A stretch of 54,255 nucleotides of DNA from the NCBI GenBank assembly GCA_028818755.1, contig JAPPNF010000012.1, positions 1 through 54,255 of the forward strand, written 5' to 3'. This document shows, piece after piece, positions 47,383 through 54,255 of the stretch. Numbering within the stretch: position 1 is the stretch's first letter; every line of letters starts with the position of its first letter. A program made the translations under genes and the position numbers. The notes below the pieces were generated by a model. It did not search any database, was not told the DNA's origin, and saw only the letters and a program-made list of their open reading frames with translations. This stretch comes from Deltaproteobacteria bacterium (GTDB lineage Bacteria; Desulfobacterota; Binatia; UBA9968; JAJDTQ01).

Positions 47383-47425
47383 CCCCTCTCCCTCTGGGAG
47401 AGGGTGGCCGAAGGCCGGGTGAGGG
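47383..47425. repeat. 43-bp REP-like palindromic repeat
   Basis: A full unit (CCCCTCTCCCTCTGGGAGAG, then GGTGGCCGAAGGCCGGGTGAGGG) preceded by catcaaatacaa, similar to the flank at 43025. It lies in the 122-bp gap between the prenyl synthase and aldehyde dehydrogenase genes. Confidence 0.85.
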
Positions 47426-47453
47426 CCTAGCGAACAAAGGAGTGTGAGCGGCC

Positions 47454-48866
47454 ATGAAGATGTTTCTCGCCGGAGAGTGGGTCGATCGGCCCAGGATGCA
47501 GGACGTCGGCAACCCGTACGACCACTCCGTGATCGACAACGTGCCGAAGGCCGGTCCCGACGACGTCGAGCGCGCGCTTGCGTTCGCCGAACGCGGCGCC
47601 GCCGTCATGGCGCGCATGACCGCCCACGAGAGATGGCGCGTGCTGACCCGGGCGGCGGCGCTCATGGCGGAGCGGGTGGACGAGCTCGGCACGCTCATCT
47701 CGAGCGAGGAGGGCAAGATCCTCGCCGAGGGGAAGGGAGAAGTGCGCCGGGCGGTGGAGACCATGACCGCTTCGGCCGAAGAGGCCAAGCGGGTCCACGG
47801 CGAGACGGTGCCGTTGGACGCGGACCCCGCGGGAGCGGGCAAGCTGGCGTTCACGCTGCGCGTCCCCTGCGGCGTCGTGGTGGCCATCGGCCCTTTCAAC
47901 TTCCCGCTCAACCTCCTGTGCCACAAGGTGGGTCCGGCCATCGCCGGCGGCAACTCGGTGATCATCAAGCCGGCCTCGGACACCCCGCTGTCGGGGCTCA
48001 AGCTCACGGAGATCCTGCTCGAGGCCGGGGTCCCCCCCGAGGGCGTCCAGTGCCTCACCGGTTCGGGCAGCGAGATCGGCGATCCGCTGGTATCCGACGG
48101 CCGCGTCCGCAAGATCACCTTCACGGGCAGCCGCGAGGTCGGAGAGAACATCTGCCGCATGGCGGGCATCAAGAAGGTCACCATGGAGCTGGGCTCCAAC
48201 TGCCCGGTGATCGTCATGCCGGACGCGGACCTGGACAAGGTGGCCGCGGCCGTTGCCGCCACCGGTTACGCCAACTCGGGGCAGGTCTGCATCTCCACCC
48301 AGCGCGTGTTGGCGGACCGCCGGGTGTACGCGGACTTTCTCGGAGTGCTGGCCCCCAAGGTGGAAGCCTTGGCCACCGGCAGCCAGCTCGACACCGCCAC
48401 CCAGGTGGGGCCGATGATCAAGGAGAGCGAAGCCGTCCGGGTCGAGCAGTGGGTGAACGAGGCCGTGGGCGAAGGCGCCCGGCTGCTGGCCGGCGGTTCC
48501 CGCGACGGCGCGGTCTACGCGCCGACCGTGGTGGCGGACGTCTCCCGCGACATGCGCATCGCCCGCGACGAACTCTTCGGGCCGGCGGTCGGGGTCACGC
48601 CCTTCGAGTCCATCGACGAGGCCATCGCGCTGGCCAACGACACGGTCTACGGCCTTTCCGCGGGGATCTTCACCGAGAACATCGGCTGGGCCATGCGCTT
48701 CGCCCGTGAGGTCGAGTCCGGCAACCTGCACGTCAACTGGGGGCCGCAGTGGCGCGCCGACGTGATGCCGTACGGCGGTCTCAAGGAATCCGGTTTCGGC
48801 AAGGAAGGGCCGCGTTACGCCATCGAGGAGATGACCGAGCTCAAGACCGTGGTCTTCCATCTGTAG
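47454..48866 (+). CDS. NAD(P)-dependent aldehyde dehydrogenase
   Basis: A 470-residue ALDH-superfamily enzyme with the cofactor/oxyanion region [33 protein letters not shown], the glutamate-bearing [11 protein letters not shown] and the catalytic cysteine in [13 protein letters not shown]. The end has the usual [28 protein letters not shown]. It resembles lactaldehyde/succinate-semialdehyde or non-phosphorylating GAP dehydrogenases, but the substrate is not fixed by the sequence. AAGGAG lies before the ATG. It is a lone gene between a REP unit and RNase PH. Confidence 0.93.
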   Translation: MKMFLAGEWVDRPRMQDVGNPYDHSVIDNVPKAGPDDVERALAFAERGAAVMARMTAHERWRVLTRAAALMAERVDELGTLISSEEGKILAEGKGEVRRAVETMTASAEEAKRVHGETVPLDADPAGAGKLAFTLRVPCGVVVAIGPFNFPLNLLCHKVGPAIAGGNSVIIKPASDTPLSGLKLTEILLEAGVPPEGVQCLTGSGSEIGDPLVSDGRVRKITFTGSREVGENICRMAGIKKVTMELGSNCPVIVMPDADLDKVAAAVAATGYANSGQVCISTQRVLADRRVYADFLGVLAPKVEALATGSQLDTATQVGPMIKESEAVRVEQWVNEAVGEGARLLAGGSRDGAVYAPTVVADVSRDMRIARDELFGPAVGVTPFESIDEAIALANDTVYGLSAGIFTENIGWAMRFAREVESGNLHVNWGPQWRADVMPYGGLKESGFGKEGPRYAIEEMTELKTVVFHL

Positions 48867-48867
48867 C

Positions 48868-48886
48868 GGCGGGTTTCAAACCCGCC
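48868..48886. repeat. GGCGGGTTTCAAACCCGCC palindrome
   Basis: A perfect 19-bp palindrome 1 bp after the aldehyde dehydrogenase stop. Other copies are at 24230-24248 and, imperfect, at 153-172. It may form a small hairpin at the 3' end of the transcript. Confidence 0.75.
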
Positions 48887-48928
48887 CGTGCCACGGCCCG
48901 CTGCCGCGGGGAGGACGGAACACTGGAC

Positions 48929-49660
48929 ATGCGAACGAACGGACGCGGCGGCGAGGACCTCCGTCCCATCGACATCACGCCGGGTTTCATCAAGCACGCC
49001 GACGGCTCGGCCTTGATCGAAATGGGCGACACCCGGGTCATCTGCACCGCCAAGCTCGAGGACCGGGTGCCGCCGTTCCTGCGCAAGTCCGGAAAGGGCT
49101 GGATCACCGCGGAATACGGCATGCTGCCGTCGTCGTCGCCGACGCGCATACCCAGGGAGGCTGCCCGCGGCAAGGTGGGCGGCCGTACCCATGAAATCCA
49201 GCGGTTGATCGGCCGCAGCCTGCGCTCGGTGGCGGACCTCGACCGTCTGGGCGAGCGCACGGTGTGGCTCGACTGCGACGTCATCCAGGCGGACGGCGGG
49301 ACCCGCACCGCCTCCATCACCGGGGCCTACGTGGCCCTGGCCTGCGCGCTGGAGCGTTGGGTGGCCGACAAGAGCGTGCCCGAGGGCCTGCTCAGGGACA
49401 GCGTGGCCGCGGTGAGCGCGGGGGTGGTGGACGGGCAGGCGTTGCTCGACCTGGACGCCGGGGAGGACAACCACGCCGAGGTGGACATGAACTTCGTGAT
49501 GACCGGGTCGGGGAAGTTCGTGGAGGTGCAGGGCACCGCCGAGAAGCAGCCCTTCAGCCCGGCGGTCCTCGATCAATTGATCCACCTGGCGCGGAAAGGC
49601 ATCGAACGGATCCTCGACGTCCAGCAACAGGTCCTGCGGGACCGGCGTCCGCCCGCGTAG
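48929..49660 (+). CDS. rph: RNase PH
   Basis: A 243-residue phosphorolytic 3'-to-5' exoribonuclease with [80 protein letters not shown] and [12 protein letters not shown]. It trims tRNA 3' ends. The ATG at 48929 follows a GGGGAGGA site. The last residues (DRRPPA) precede a degenerate palindrome and a terminator-like hairpin. Confidence 0.96.
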   Translation: MRTNGRGGEDLRPIDITPGFIKHADGSALIEMGDTRVICTAKLEDRVPPFLRKSGKGWITAEYGMLPSSSPTRIPREAARGKVGGRTHEIQRLIGRSLRSVADLDRLGERTVWLDCDVIQADGGTRTASITGAYVALACALERWVADKSVPEGLLRDSVAAVSAGVVDGQALLDLDAGEDNHAEVDMNFVMTGSGKFVEVQGTAEKQPFSPAVLDQLIHLARKGIERILDVQQQVLRDRRPPA

Positions 49661-49774
49661 GTGTAGGGGAGGATTTGAAACCCACGGCATCACCCATCCG
49701 GACATCCGCTTGTGGGCTGGGCGGAATGGTTGTAAGGTTATCGCAATTACCCGCTGGCAGCGTGCTGTCGGCTC

Positions 49775-49809
49775 AAGGGCTGCTCCAAGAGAGCGGCCCT
49801 TGCTTTTTT
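49775..49809 (+). terminator. Intrinsic terminator-like hairpin immediately upstream of the NYN gene
   Basis: Arms AAGGGCTGCTC (49775-49785) and GAGCGGCCCTT (49791-49801, one T-G pair) with a 5-base loop are followed by GCTTTTTT. It is a strong terminator signature and ends only 11 bp before the NYN gene's ATG. It may end the rph transcript or act as an attenuator of the next gene. Confidence 0.8.
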
Positions 49810-49819
49810 CGGGACACGC

Positions 49820-50593
49820 ATGAGAACGAGGGTCTATGTCGATGGCTTCAACCTGTACTACGGGGCCCTCAAAGGGACACCCTTCAGGTGGCTCGACCCG
49901 GTCAAGCTAACGGCTCTCCTGCTTCCCCGCGAGTGCACGATCGACCGGCTCCGCTACTTCACCGCGCGTGTTTCCGGGAAGCTCGATCCACAGGCACCGG
50001 CTCGCCAGCAGCTTTACCTGAATGCGCTCGTCACCCTGCCTGAAGTTGAAATCCACTACGGGCGTTTCCTGGCCAAGACCGCGTGGCGTCCCCTCGCCAA
50101 CCTCCCGGTCGCCGGCAGACGGATCGATGCGCCTCGGCCGGTCACGCTGCCCGAAGGCGATCACCGGGTGCTCGGGGAGCGGCCCCAAACACTGCCGGTG
50201 GGCGTCTATCCCGACAAACGCGGGGAACGCGAGGGAGGCGGTCGCGGGATGAGGATACCCATCCCGGACGCCGTAATCGCGGAGTTCCACACCATGGAGG
50301 AGAAGGGCTCGGACGTCAATCTTGCGGCCCACCTGCTGAACGACGCGTGGAAGGACCTGTTCGATGCGGCAGTGGTCGTGTCGAACGACACGGACTTGGT
50401 GGTGCCCATCCGGATGGTCACCGGAGAGTTGAAACGCCCGATCTTCGTCGCCTGTCCGGGCCGGTGGCAGATCGCTTCACAGTTGCGGAACGCCGCGAGC
50501 CACGTACGCCACATCCGTCCCTCGATGCTGCGGGCGGCGCAGTTTCCCGATACGCTGCCGGGAACGGAGATAGTCAAACCGGCGGGTTGGTAG
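49820..50593 (+). CDS. NYN-domain protein (PIN-like putative RNase)
   Basis: A 257-residue protein of the NYN/LabA type, with the opening RTRVYVDGFNLYYG (conserved first Asp), EEKGSDVNLAAHLLNDA (second acidic site) and VVVSNDTDLVVPIRM (third, ND-D). These residues form the metal-binding PIN-like nuclease site; target RNA is unknown. The C-terminal third (IASQLRNAASHVRHIRPSML) matches the domain's end. No ribosome binding site is visible in the 11 bases after the terminator-like hairpin. It opens an accessory region with lower GC in parts. Confidence 0.85.
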   Translation: MRTRVYVDGFNLYYGALKGTPFRWLDPVKLTALLLPRECTIDRLRYFTARVSGKLDPQAPARQQLYLNALVTLPEVEIHYGRFLAKTAWRPLANLPVAGRRIDAPRPVTLPEGDHRVLGERPQTLPVGVYPDKRGEREGGGRGMRIPIPDAVIAEFHTMEEKGSDVNLAAHLLNDAWKDLFDAAVVVSNDTDLVVPIRMVTGELKRPIFVACPGRWQIASQLRNAASHVRHIRPSMLRAAQFPDTLPGTEIVKPAGW

Positions 50594-50722
50594 GCGCCCA
50601 CCGGCTGAACGGAATGGCCCTGGGGATGCGCCGCTGCTGCGGAAGACCAGCCTTCTTCCGGAGGGTTTGGAACATCCCGGGCCCGTGTTCTGGCGGATGG
50701 CGGTCCTCGCATCGTCCGGGTG

Positions 50723-52045
50723 ATGGCGAGAACTGCCCAAAAGCCGGCCAAGAGGAATGGGGCGATGATTGAAGTGCTGTCGAAACCTGCGGATCAAATC
50801 AACATTCACGATATCCAGAGGTTGATAGAGTTGGAGGTTCCGGAAGGCGAACAGATTGAATTCAAGGAGACGCTGCCGGCCAAAGGGCCGACAGGTGATC
50901 CTTGGATGAACGGGAGGGATTCGATTGGAGACCGCGCGAAGACCGGGATATTGGAAGAGGTTGTGGCGTTCTCAAACGCTCACGGCGGCGTGCTAGTGCT
51001 TGGCGTCCGGGAATCCGACACGAAACCGGCGGTTGCGTCGGGCATCTTGCCGATTCCCAGGTGCGCGGAGTTGGCGAAACGCCTGGAACTGGTGTTCCGC
51101 GACTGCGTCGAACCGCAATTGTCGCAGATTGAAGTCATTGCGGTACCGATGAACGGCGATGACGGGGTTGTGTTGTGCCGCGTGAACAGGTCGCGGCTGG
51201 CCCCGCATCGCGTCACAACCACTCGACTGTGTCCGGTGCGGCGGTCCGACCGGTGTGAAGCGATGACGATGCGGGAAATCCAGGACATGACGTTGAACGT
51301 ATCGAGAGGGCTTGAGTGGCTGGGCCGGAGGCTTGCCGCGCGGGCGGAACTCTTCCAGCGGCAATTCGAGCGACTCCACACCCCGGAGGATGCCTTTGGC
51401 GTCCGGTTGACCGGGGCGCCGGTTGGCGACGACGTCCGGATGGACCGCGTCTTCCGCGATGGAAGGTTGGCCCGGGAATTCGACGAACCGTGGCACACGG
51501 TCGTGCAGCGGTACAAGTCGTCTCCTGAGCGCAGGCTGGCTGGACACTTCGACATTCCCGTTTACTGGCAACCAAGATTGCGCGCGGCACGCGCGGAGTT
51601 GCAATATGATACGAAACGGTACCGCGACGGCTATCGGGAACTGCACTGCGACGGACTGATCGAGTTGGGTTTCGTTTCGGTTCGCGAGGCATATGACAAG
51701 GAGGTCCCTTTGCCGGCGGACCTGCCGGTTGAAGCGTTTGCCAACCTGCTCGTTTGGGCGGATTGCGTCAGGAGACAGGCGCAGGCTCCGACGGCGGAGT
51801 ATGCTCTGGACGTGGAGATAATCTCGACCAGCGACAGGACCATAAGCGTAGGAACGCATGTGTCGCCGCAGCCCTGGAGGTTAGACTTGGAATCAACGCG
51901 TTTCCCCAGTTACTCGCTTGCGGATTCCGAGGAGATTCCCCGCCTCGTGAATCTGTTCTGGCGTGATTTCTGGAATGCCGTCGGCCAAGACATCGGGGCC
52001 GAGGCAGGGACGTTATCGATGACAGACTGGCCCAACCCGCAGTAG
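50723..52045 (+). CDS. AlbA_2/Schlafen-domain ATP-binding-type protein
   Basis: About 440 residues. The N-terminal third carries an AlbA_2 (divergent AAA-4/Schlafen) domain: VPEGEQIEFKETLP and ILEEVVAFSNAHGGVLVLGVRES, then VIAVPMNGDDGVVLCRV (about residues 40-165). The C-terminal two thirds are not recognised. Proteins with this domain occur in mobile and defence-related regions, but a biochemical role cannot be claimed. ATG 50723 is the longest start; ATG 50765, with AGAGG upstream, is an alternative. Base composition is less GC-rich than in the core genes, in line with transfer. Confidence 0.8.
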   Translation: MARTAQKPAKRNGAMIEVLSKPADQINIHDIQRLIELEVPEGEQIEFKETLPAKGPTGDPWMNGRDSIGDRAKTGILEEVVAFSNAHGGVLVLGVRESDTKPAVASGILPIPRCAELAKRLELVFRDCVEPQLSQIEVIAVPMNGDDGVVLCRVNRSRLAPHRVTTTRLCPVRRSDRCEAMTMREIQDMTLNVSRGLEWLGRRLAARAELFQRQFERLHTPEDAFGVRLTGAPVGDDVRMDRVFRDGRLAREFDEPWHTVVQRYKSSPERRLAGHFDIPVYWQPRLRAARAELQYDTKRYRDGYRELHCDGLIELGFVSVREAYDKEVPLPADLPVEAFANLLVWADCVRRQAQAPTAEYALDVEIISTSDRTISVGTHVSPQPWRLDLESTRFPSYSLADSEEIPRLVNLFWRDFWNAVGQDIGAEAGTLSMTDWPNPQ

Positions 52046-52357
52046 CCCAGACGCAAGAAATCACCCGAGTGTGTGGTCCTGTAGTCGAGGGTGCAGTGTC
52101 CAACACATTGGCACTTGGGCGAGCACGGTATACGCGTCCCCGCGCTCTCCGACCCAGCCGAGAGCCGACGATCATTGTCGAACCGCGTTTACCGAGGTTC
52201 TGCCGGCCGTTGCTTGGAAGCAAAGGGTCTAACCGTTCACGCGAACTCAGACGACGGGCCTTGACAACCGTGGGCGCATGCTTCGAGATGGCCGGGAGGT
52301 CCTCGATTGGCGACTCAGCAGACTCCGCCCCGTCGATGCATTGCCGGATGGTACGGC
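52046..52357. other. 312-bp stretch without a recognisable gene
   Basis: Open frames here on both strands look like chance frames with no family motif and no ribosome binding site. No repeat, tRNA or terminator signature was seen. It separates the AlbA_2 gene from the convergent Mrr-like gene. Confidence 0.5.
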
Positions 52358-53383
52358 TCACGACCGCCTCAGAAACCCGCGGGCAAGGAGCCGTAGGAAC
52401 AGATCACGGCCGCAAAAGACGAACGGCACGCCATGCTGACTCGTAAGCTCCCGCATTCGCTCCTTCAGAGCCTCAGACGCGACCGCATCGGAGACGAGCA
52501 GGACGACCGCGATCACTCGACCGTACTCGCTGCGCGAATCAAAGGCTTCTTCGAGTTGGTCGGCGACCTCGGCGCCGACTTCGCCCTCGTAGTCCTTAAC
52601 CTGCACCGGCACGATAAAGTCTCCGTTCTCTTCGAACGGATTTGGAATTACGATCTCGATATCAGCGCCGCGCTCTCCTGGCCCGCCAGTCTTGTCGACG
52701 GACACTGAGAACAGGGACTTCAAGGCCAACTGCAGCACCGGTTCCAACTCTTCAGCCCGCACACTGCGGGGGAGAGCCTGCCCAAGCCGTTCCGCCATGA
52801 GGCCTAGCGGTTCCGTAATCAGCTCCGAGACGACGCTCTCGACACGTCCCTCGGGTGTGGAGCCGTGGGTTAATTCCTCTGGCGCAAGCCCGGCTTGGAG
52901 GATCTGATCCAGGCAAGCACAGTGTCTCTCGATGTTCCACAATCGCGCCTGCGCTCGAAAACTTCGGCGAAGCCCCGCGTCAACCAGGGAGTTGTGGTTG
53001 GAGACGCCATTGGGCGTCAGTACCTCGACCGGTCGCACGTGCCCGAAATCTTCGAACTCCTCGGCGATCTCGAAATAGTAATCGCCCGCAATCCGGCAGA
53101 TCGTGAAGAGTCCGTCTTCCGGCACGTTGAGAACCGCGACAAGGTCATCGACCTGCATGTAGTCGTCCCCTTGGCCGTTTCCCATCCGCCAGTGCCTAGC
53201 GGTCCTCTTCTGAATCTCTGTTAAGTCACCGCCCTGAGCCCTCAGATCTTCGATGCAGCGGAGATCCTGACTCTCGTCATATCCCCAACCTTGGCGGAGC
53301 CGTCCCTCCCTCATTTCGCGAAGCAAGAACGTTCTGTGCCCCTCCTCCTCCCGACTTGTGCGCATGGCCCAACAGTTCGGCAT
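52358..53383 (-). CDS. Mrr-like restriction endonuclease-fold protein
   Basis: A 341-residue protein whose C-terminal ~110 residues have a PD-(D/E)XK pattern: GPGERGADIEIVIPNP..FIVPVQVKDYEGEVGAEVADQLEEAF (Asp and Q-x-K). This resembles Mrr_cat-type restriction endonucleases. The N-terminal 230 residues are unrecognised and may recognise DNA or nucleotides. The start at 53383 is supported by GGAGGGAGAAGG upstream; a possible -10 TATAGT is at 53405-53410 on this strand. It follows the WYL regulator on the same strand, suggesting a regulated defence or restriction function. No methyltransferase is next to it. Confidence 0.75.
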   Translation of the reverse strand: MPNCWAMRTSREEEGHRTFLLREMREGRLRQGWGYDESQDLRCIEDLRAQGGDLTEIQKRTARHWRMGNGQGDDYMQVDDLVAVLNVPEDGLFTICRIAGDYYFEIAEEFEDFGHVRPVEVLTPNGVSNHNSLVDAGLRRSFRAQARLWNIERHCACLDQILQAGLAPEELTHGSTPEGRVESVVSELITEPLGLMAERLGQALPRSVRAEELEPVLQLALKSLFSVSVDKTGGPGERGADIEIVIPNPFEENGDFIVPVQVKDYEGEVGAEVADQLEEAFDSRSEYGRVIAVVLLVSDAVASEALKERMRELTSQHGVPFVFCGRDLFLRLLARGFLRRS

Positions 53384-53479
53384 TGCTTCCTTCTCCCTCC
53401 CTATACTATAGATGGTGCGCGGCAAGCGGAGCGCACAAATCTGCCAGCCGGTAGCGTAGGCTGGACGGCTTCAAGATTG

Positions 53480-53974
53480 TCACGCTTTTTCCCAGGTCAC
53501 GAGATGCCAACAGATTTCCTCCATGCCTCCCGCGAAAAAACGCACCTCCAGTGAACCGTCGCTGTTCTCAGTGATAGTCTGGCTTGGATGGAACTGAAAT
53601 GCCGTGGCGTCCGGTGCTGCGTCAGCATCGAAACGAAGCGCCACATCGAGTGGATTCTCCTGGAAGGTGCCGAATGAACGCTCCGCATAGCCCCGCAGGT
53701 CGAAAGCCGGATCGCGCTCGAATGTTTCCTCAGTGACACTGGCTTGAGTCACGTTGGCGAGCCGCCAGAGCATGGGGTCCTTTCCCCGATTCGTTCGCCC
53801 CACCAGGAACGCGCGGTTGCCGTAGAGCACTCCATAAGGCCGCACCCGCCGTCGTCTTCGTCGTCCCGTTCCCCGGGAAAGATAGTCGAACTCGATCTTG
53901 CGGCGCGCCGTGATCGCATTCCGCACGAGCGAAAGAAGTCCCTCTTCAAGACATTCCCTCGGGCCTGCGCGCAT
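53480..53974 (-). pseudogene. WYL-domain transcriptional regulator, HTH-less and frameshifted at the C-terminus
   Basis: The frame encodes the WYL domain (LVRNAITARRKIEFDYLSRG..., YGVLYGNRAFLVGRTNRG, MLWRLANVTQASVTEETFERDPAFDLRGYAERSFGTF) and the start of the C-terminal WCX domain, ending HLVTWEKA. Adding one base in the A run (T run at 53486-53490 on the given strand) extends it to WEKSVTILKPSSLRYRLADL, the usual WYL ending, with a stop at 53406. So one A is probably missing. GGAGGG precedes the ATG; no N-terminal helix-turn-helix was found, unlike most WYL regulators. The Mrr-like gene follows on the same strand. Confidence 0.7.
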
Positions 53975-54014
53975 GGCATGGCATTCCCTCCGTTTCCTTC
54001 ATTCGAGACCGCTG

Positions 54015-54255
54015 TTAAGGAAGAATGCCATAGATGTACGTCAGATTCGGACGTACCAGGTTGACCACGAGCCCGTTGCCGTCCCAGAGAACAAACGTCT
54101 CGCCGGTGGCGGGCAGCCGGCGCGAGACTCCCAGGACCCGCCAGTGGCCCCGGGGAGGATCCCGTCCAGGCGCGAGAGCGCGCTCCCAGTCTTGATATCG
54201 GCTGTCAAACCAAAGCCAAAATGTCCCCTTTTGACAAAGCAGAGATGTCCCCTTT
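54015..54255 (-). CDS. Partial open frame running off the window edge
   Basis: A frame open from the window end to the TAA at 54015 ends RRLPATGETFVLWDGNGLV..LTYIYGILP. It is not recognised and has no start in the window. It overlaps the insertion-sequence-like repeats, so it may be a chance frame or a fragment. Confidence 0.3.
   Translation of the reverse strand, partial: KGTSLLCQKGTFWLWFDSRYQDWERALAPGRDPPRGHWRVLGVSRRLPATGETFVLWDGNGLVVNLVRPNLTYIYGILP
54203..54255. mobile_element. Insertion-sequence-like end (direct repeats ATGTCCCCTTT, IS21-type appearance)
   Basis: From TGTCAAAC (54203) there are two direct repeats of ATGTCCCCTTT, at 54221-54231 and 54245-54255, with TTGACAAAGC between them. 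Multiple short direct repeats behind a TGT end are typical of IS21-family termini. The window ends here, so the element itself is not seen. Confidence 0.4.

Noticed and set aside
52069-52446. 125-codon frame between the AlbA_2 and Mrr-like genes
   Set aside because: It overlaps the 3' end of the Mrr-like gene and has no ribosome binding site or recognisable motif.

Overview
The window is 54 kb of GC-rich DNA from a Gram-negative (diderm) bacterium. Two lipobox lipoproteins, one of them LolB-like, point to an outer membrane. The gene set (homodimeric AceE-type pyruvate dehydrogenase, TrmFO, Era, Der, DprA, a Thermus-like 7Fe ferredoxin, a GlmL/MutL-like ATPase beside a DUF6754 membrane protein) and the abundance of short palindromic repeats fit an uncultured deltaproteobacterium-like lineage (Desulfobacterota, Binatota or Tectomicrobia type). 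That placement is inference; there is no rRNA or other phylogenetic marker here. The first 120 bases are almost pure C and look like an assembly or sequencing artefact.

Layout. 0.1-3.7 kb: an eIF-2B-family protein divergent from a TPR lipoprotein and a LolB-like lipoprotein. 3.7-10 kb (minus strand): a Yej-type peptide/microcin ABC importer (binding protein, permease, then permease and double ATPase fused in one polypeptide), bracketed by 96-bp direct repeats. 10.0-16.8 kb (minus): a seven-gene operon in which six of the seven genes are joined to a neighbour by ATGA/GTGA overlaps and the remaining junction is 2 bp. It encodes a small protein, four membrane proteins (one of DUF6754 type), a GlmL/MutL-like ASKHA ATPase and a protein with barrel-sandwich-like and KOW-like segments. 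No B12-dependent mutase is present. This is the best candidate for an undescribed system. 17.1-19.2 kb: a DppD/DppF ATPase pair without permeases. 19.5-30.6 kb: greA, then a MoxR-DUF58-VWA cluster ending in a 1444-residue protein with three von Willebrand A domains. 30.7-38 kb: era, der, dprA, a small membrane protein, trmFO, an FbpC/PotA-like ATPase and ilvE. 38.1-45.8 kb: a lipoate-protein ligase-like gene, aceE-aceF-lpdA, a 7Fe ferredoxin and lipB, so the pyruvate dehydrogenase complex sits beside both enzymes that could lipoylate it. 46-49.7 kb: cold-shock protein, polyprenyl diphosphate synthase, aldehyde dehydrogenase and RNase PH. 49.8-54.2 kb: an accessory region with lower GC in parts, holding a NYN-domain nuclease-like protein, a Schlafen/AlbA_2 protein, an Mrr-like endonuclease, a frameshifted WYL regulator and what looks like the end of an insertion sequence.

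Repeats run throughout: three copies of a 163-184 bp CTAG-inserted MITE (plus a 55-bp relative), five copies or partial copies of a 43-bp GC-rich palindrome family, and GGCGGGTTTCAAACCCGCC-type palindromes. Several touch coding sequence: two stop codons are made by element termini and the tails of two proteins are repeat-encoded. No tRNA, rRNA or CRISPR array was seen.
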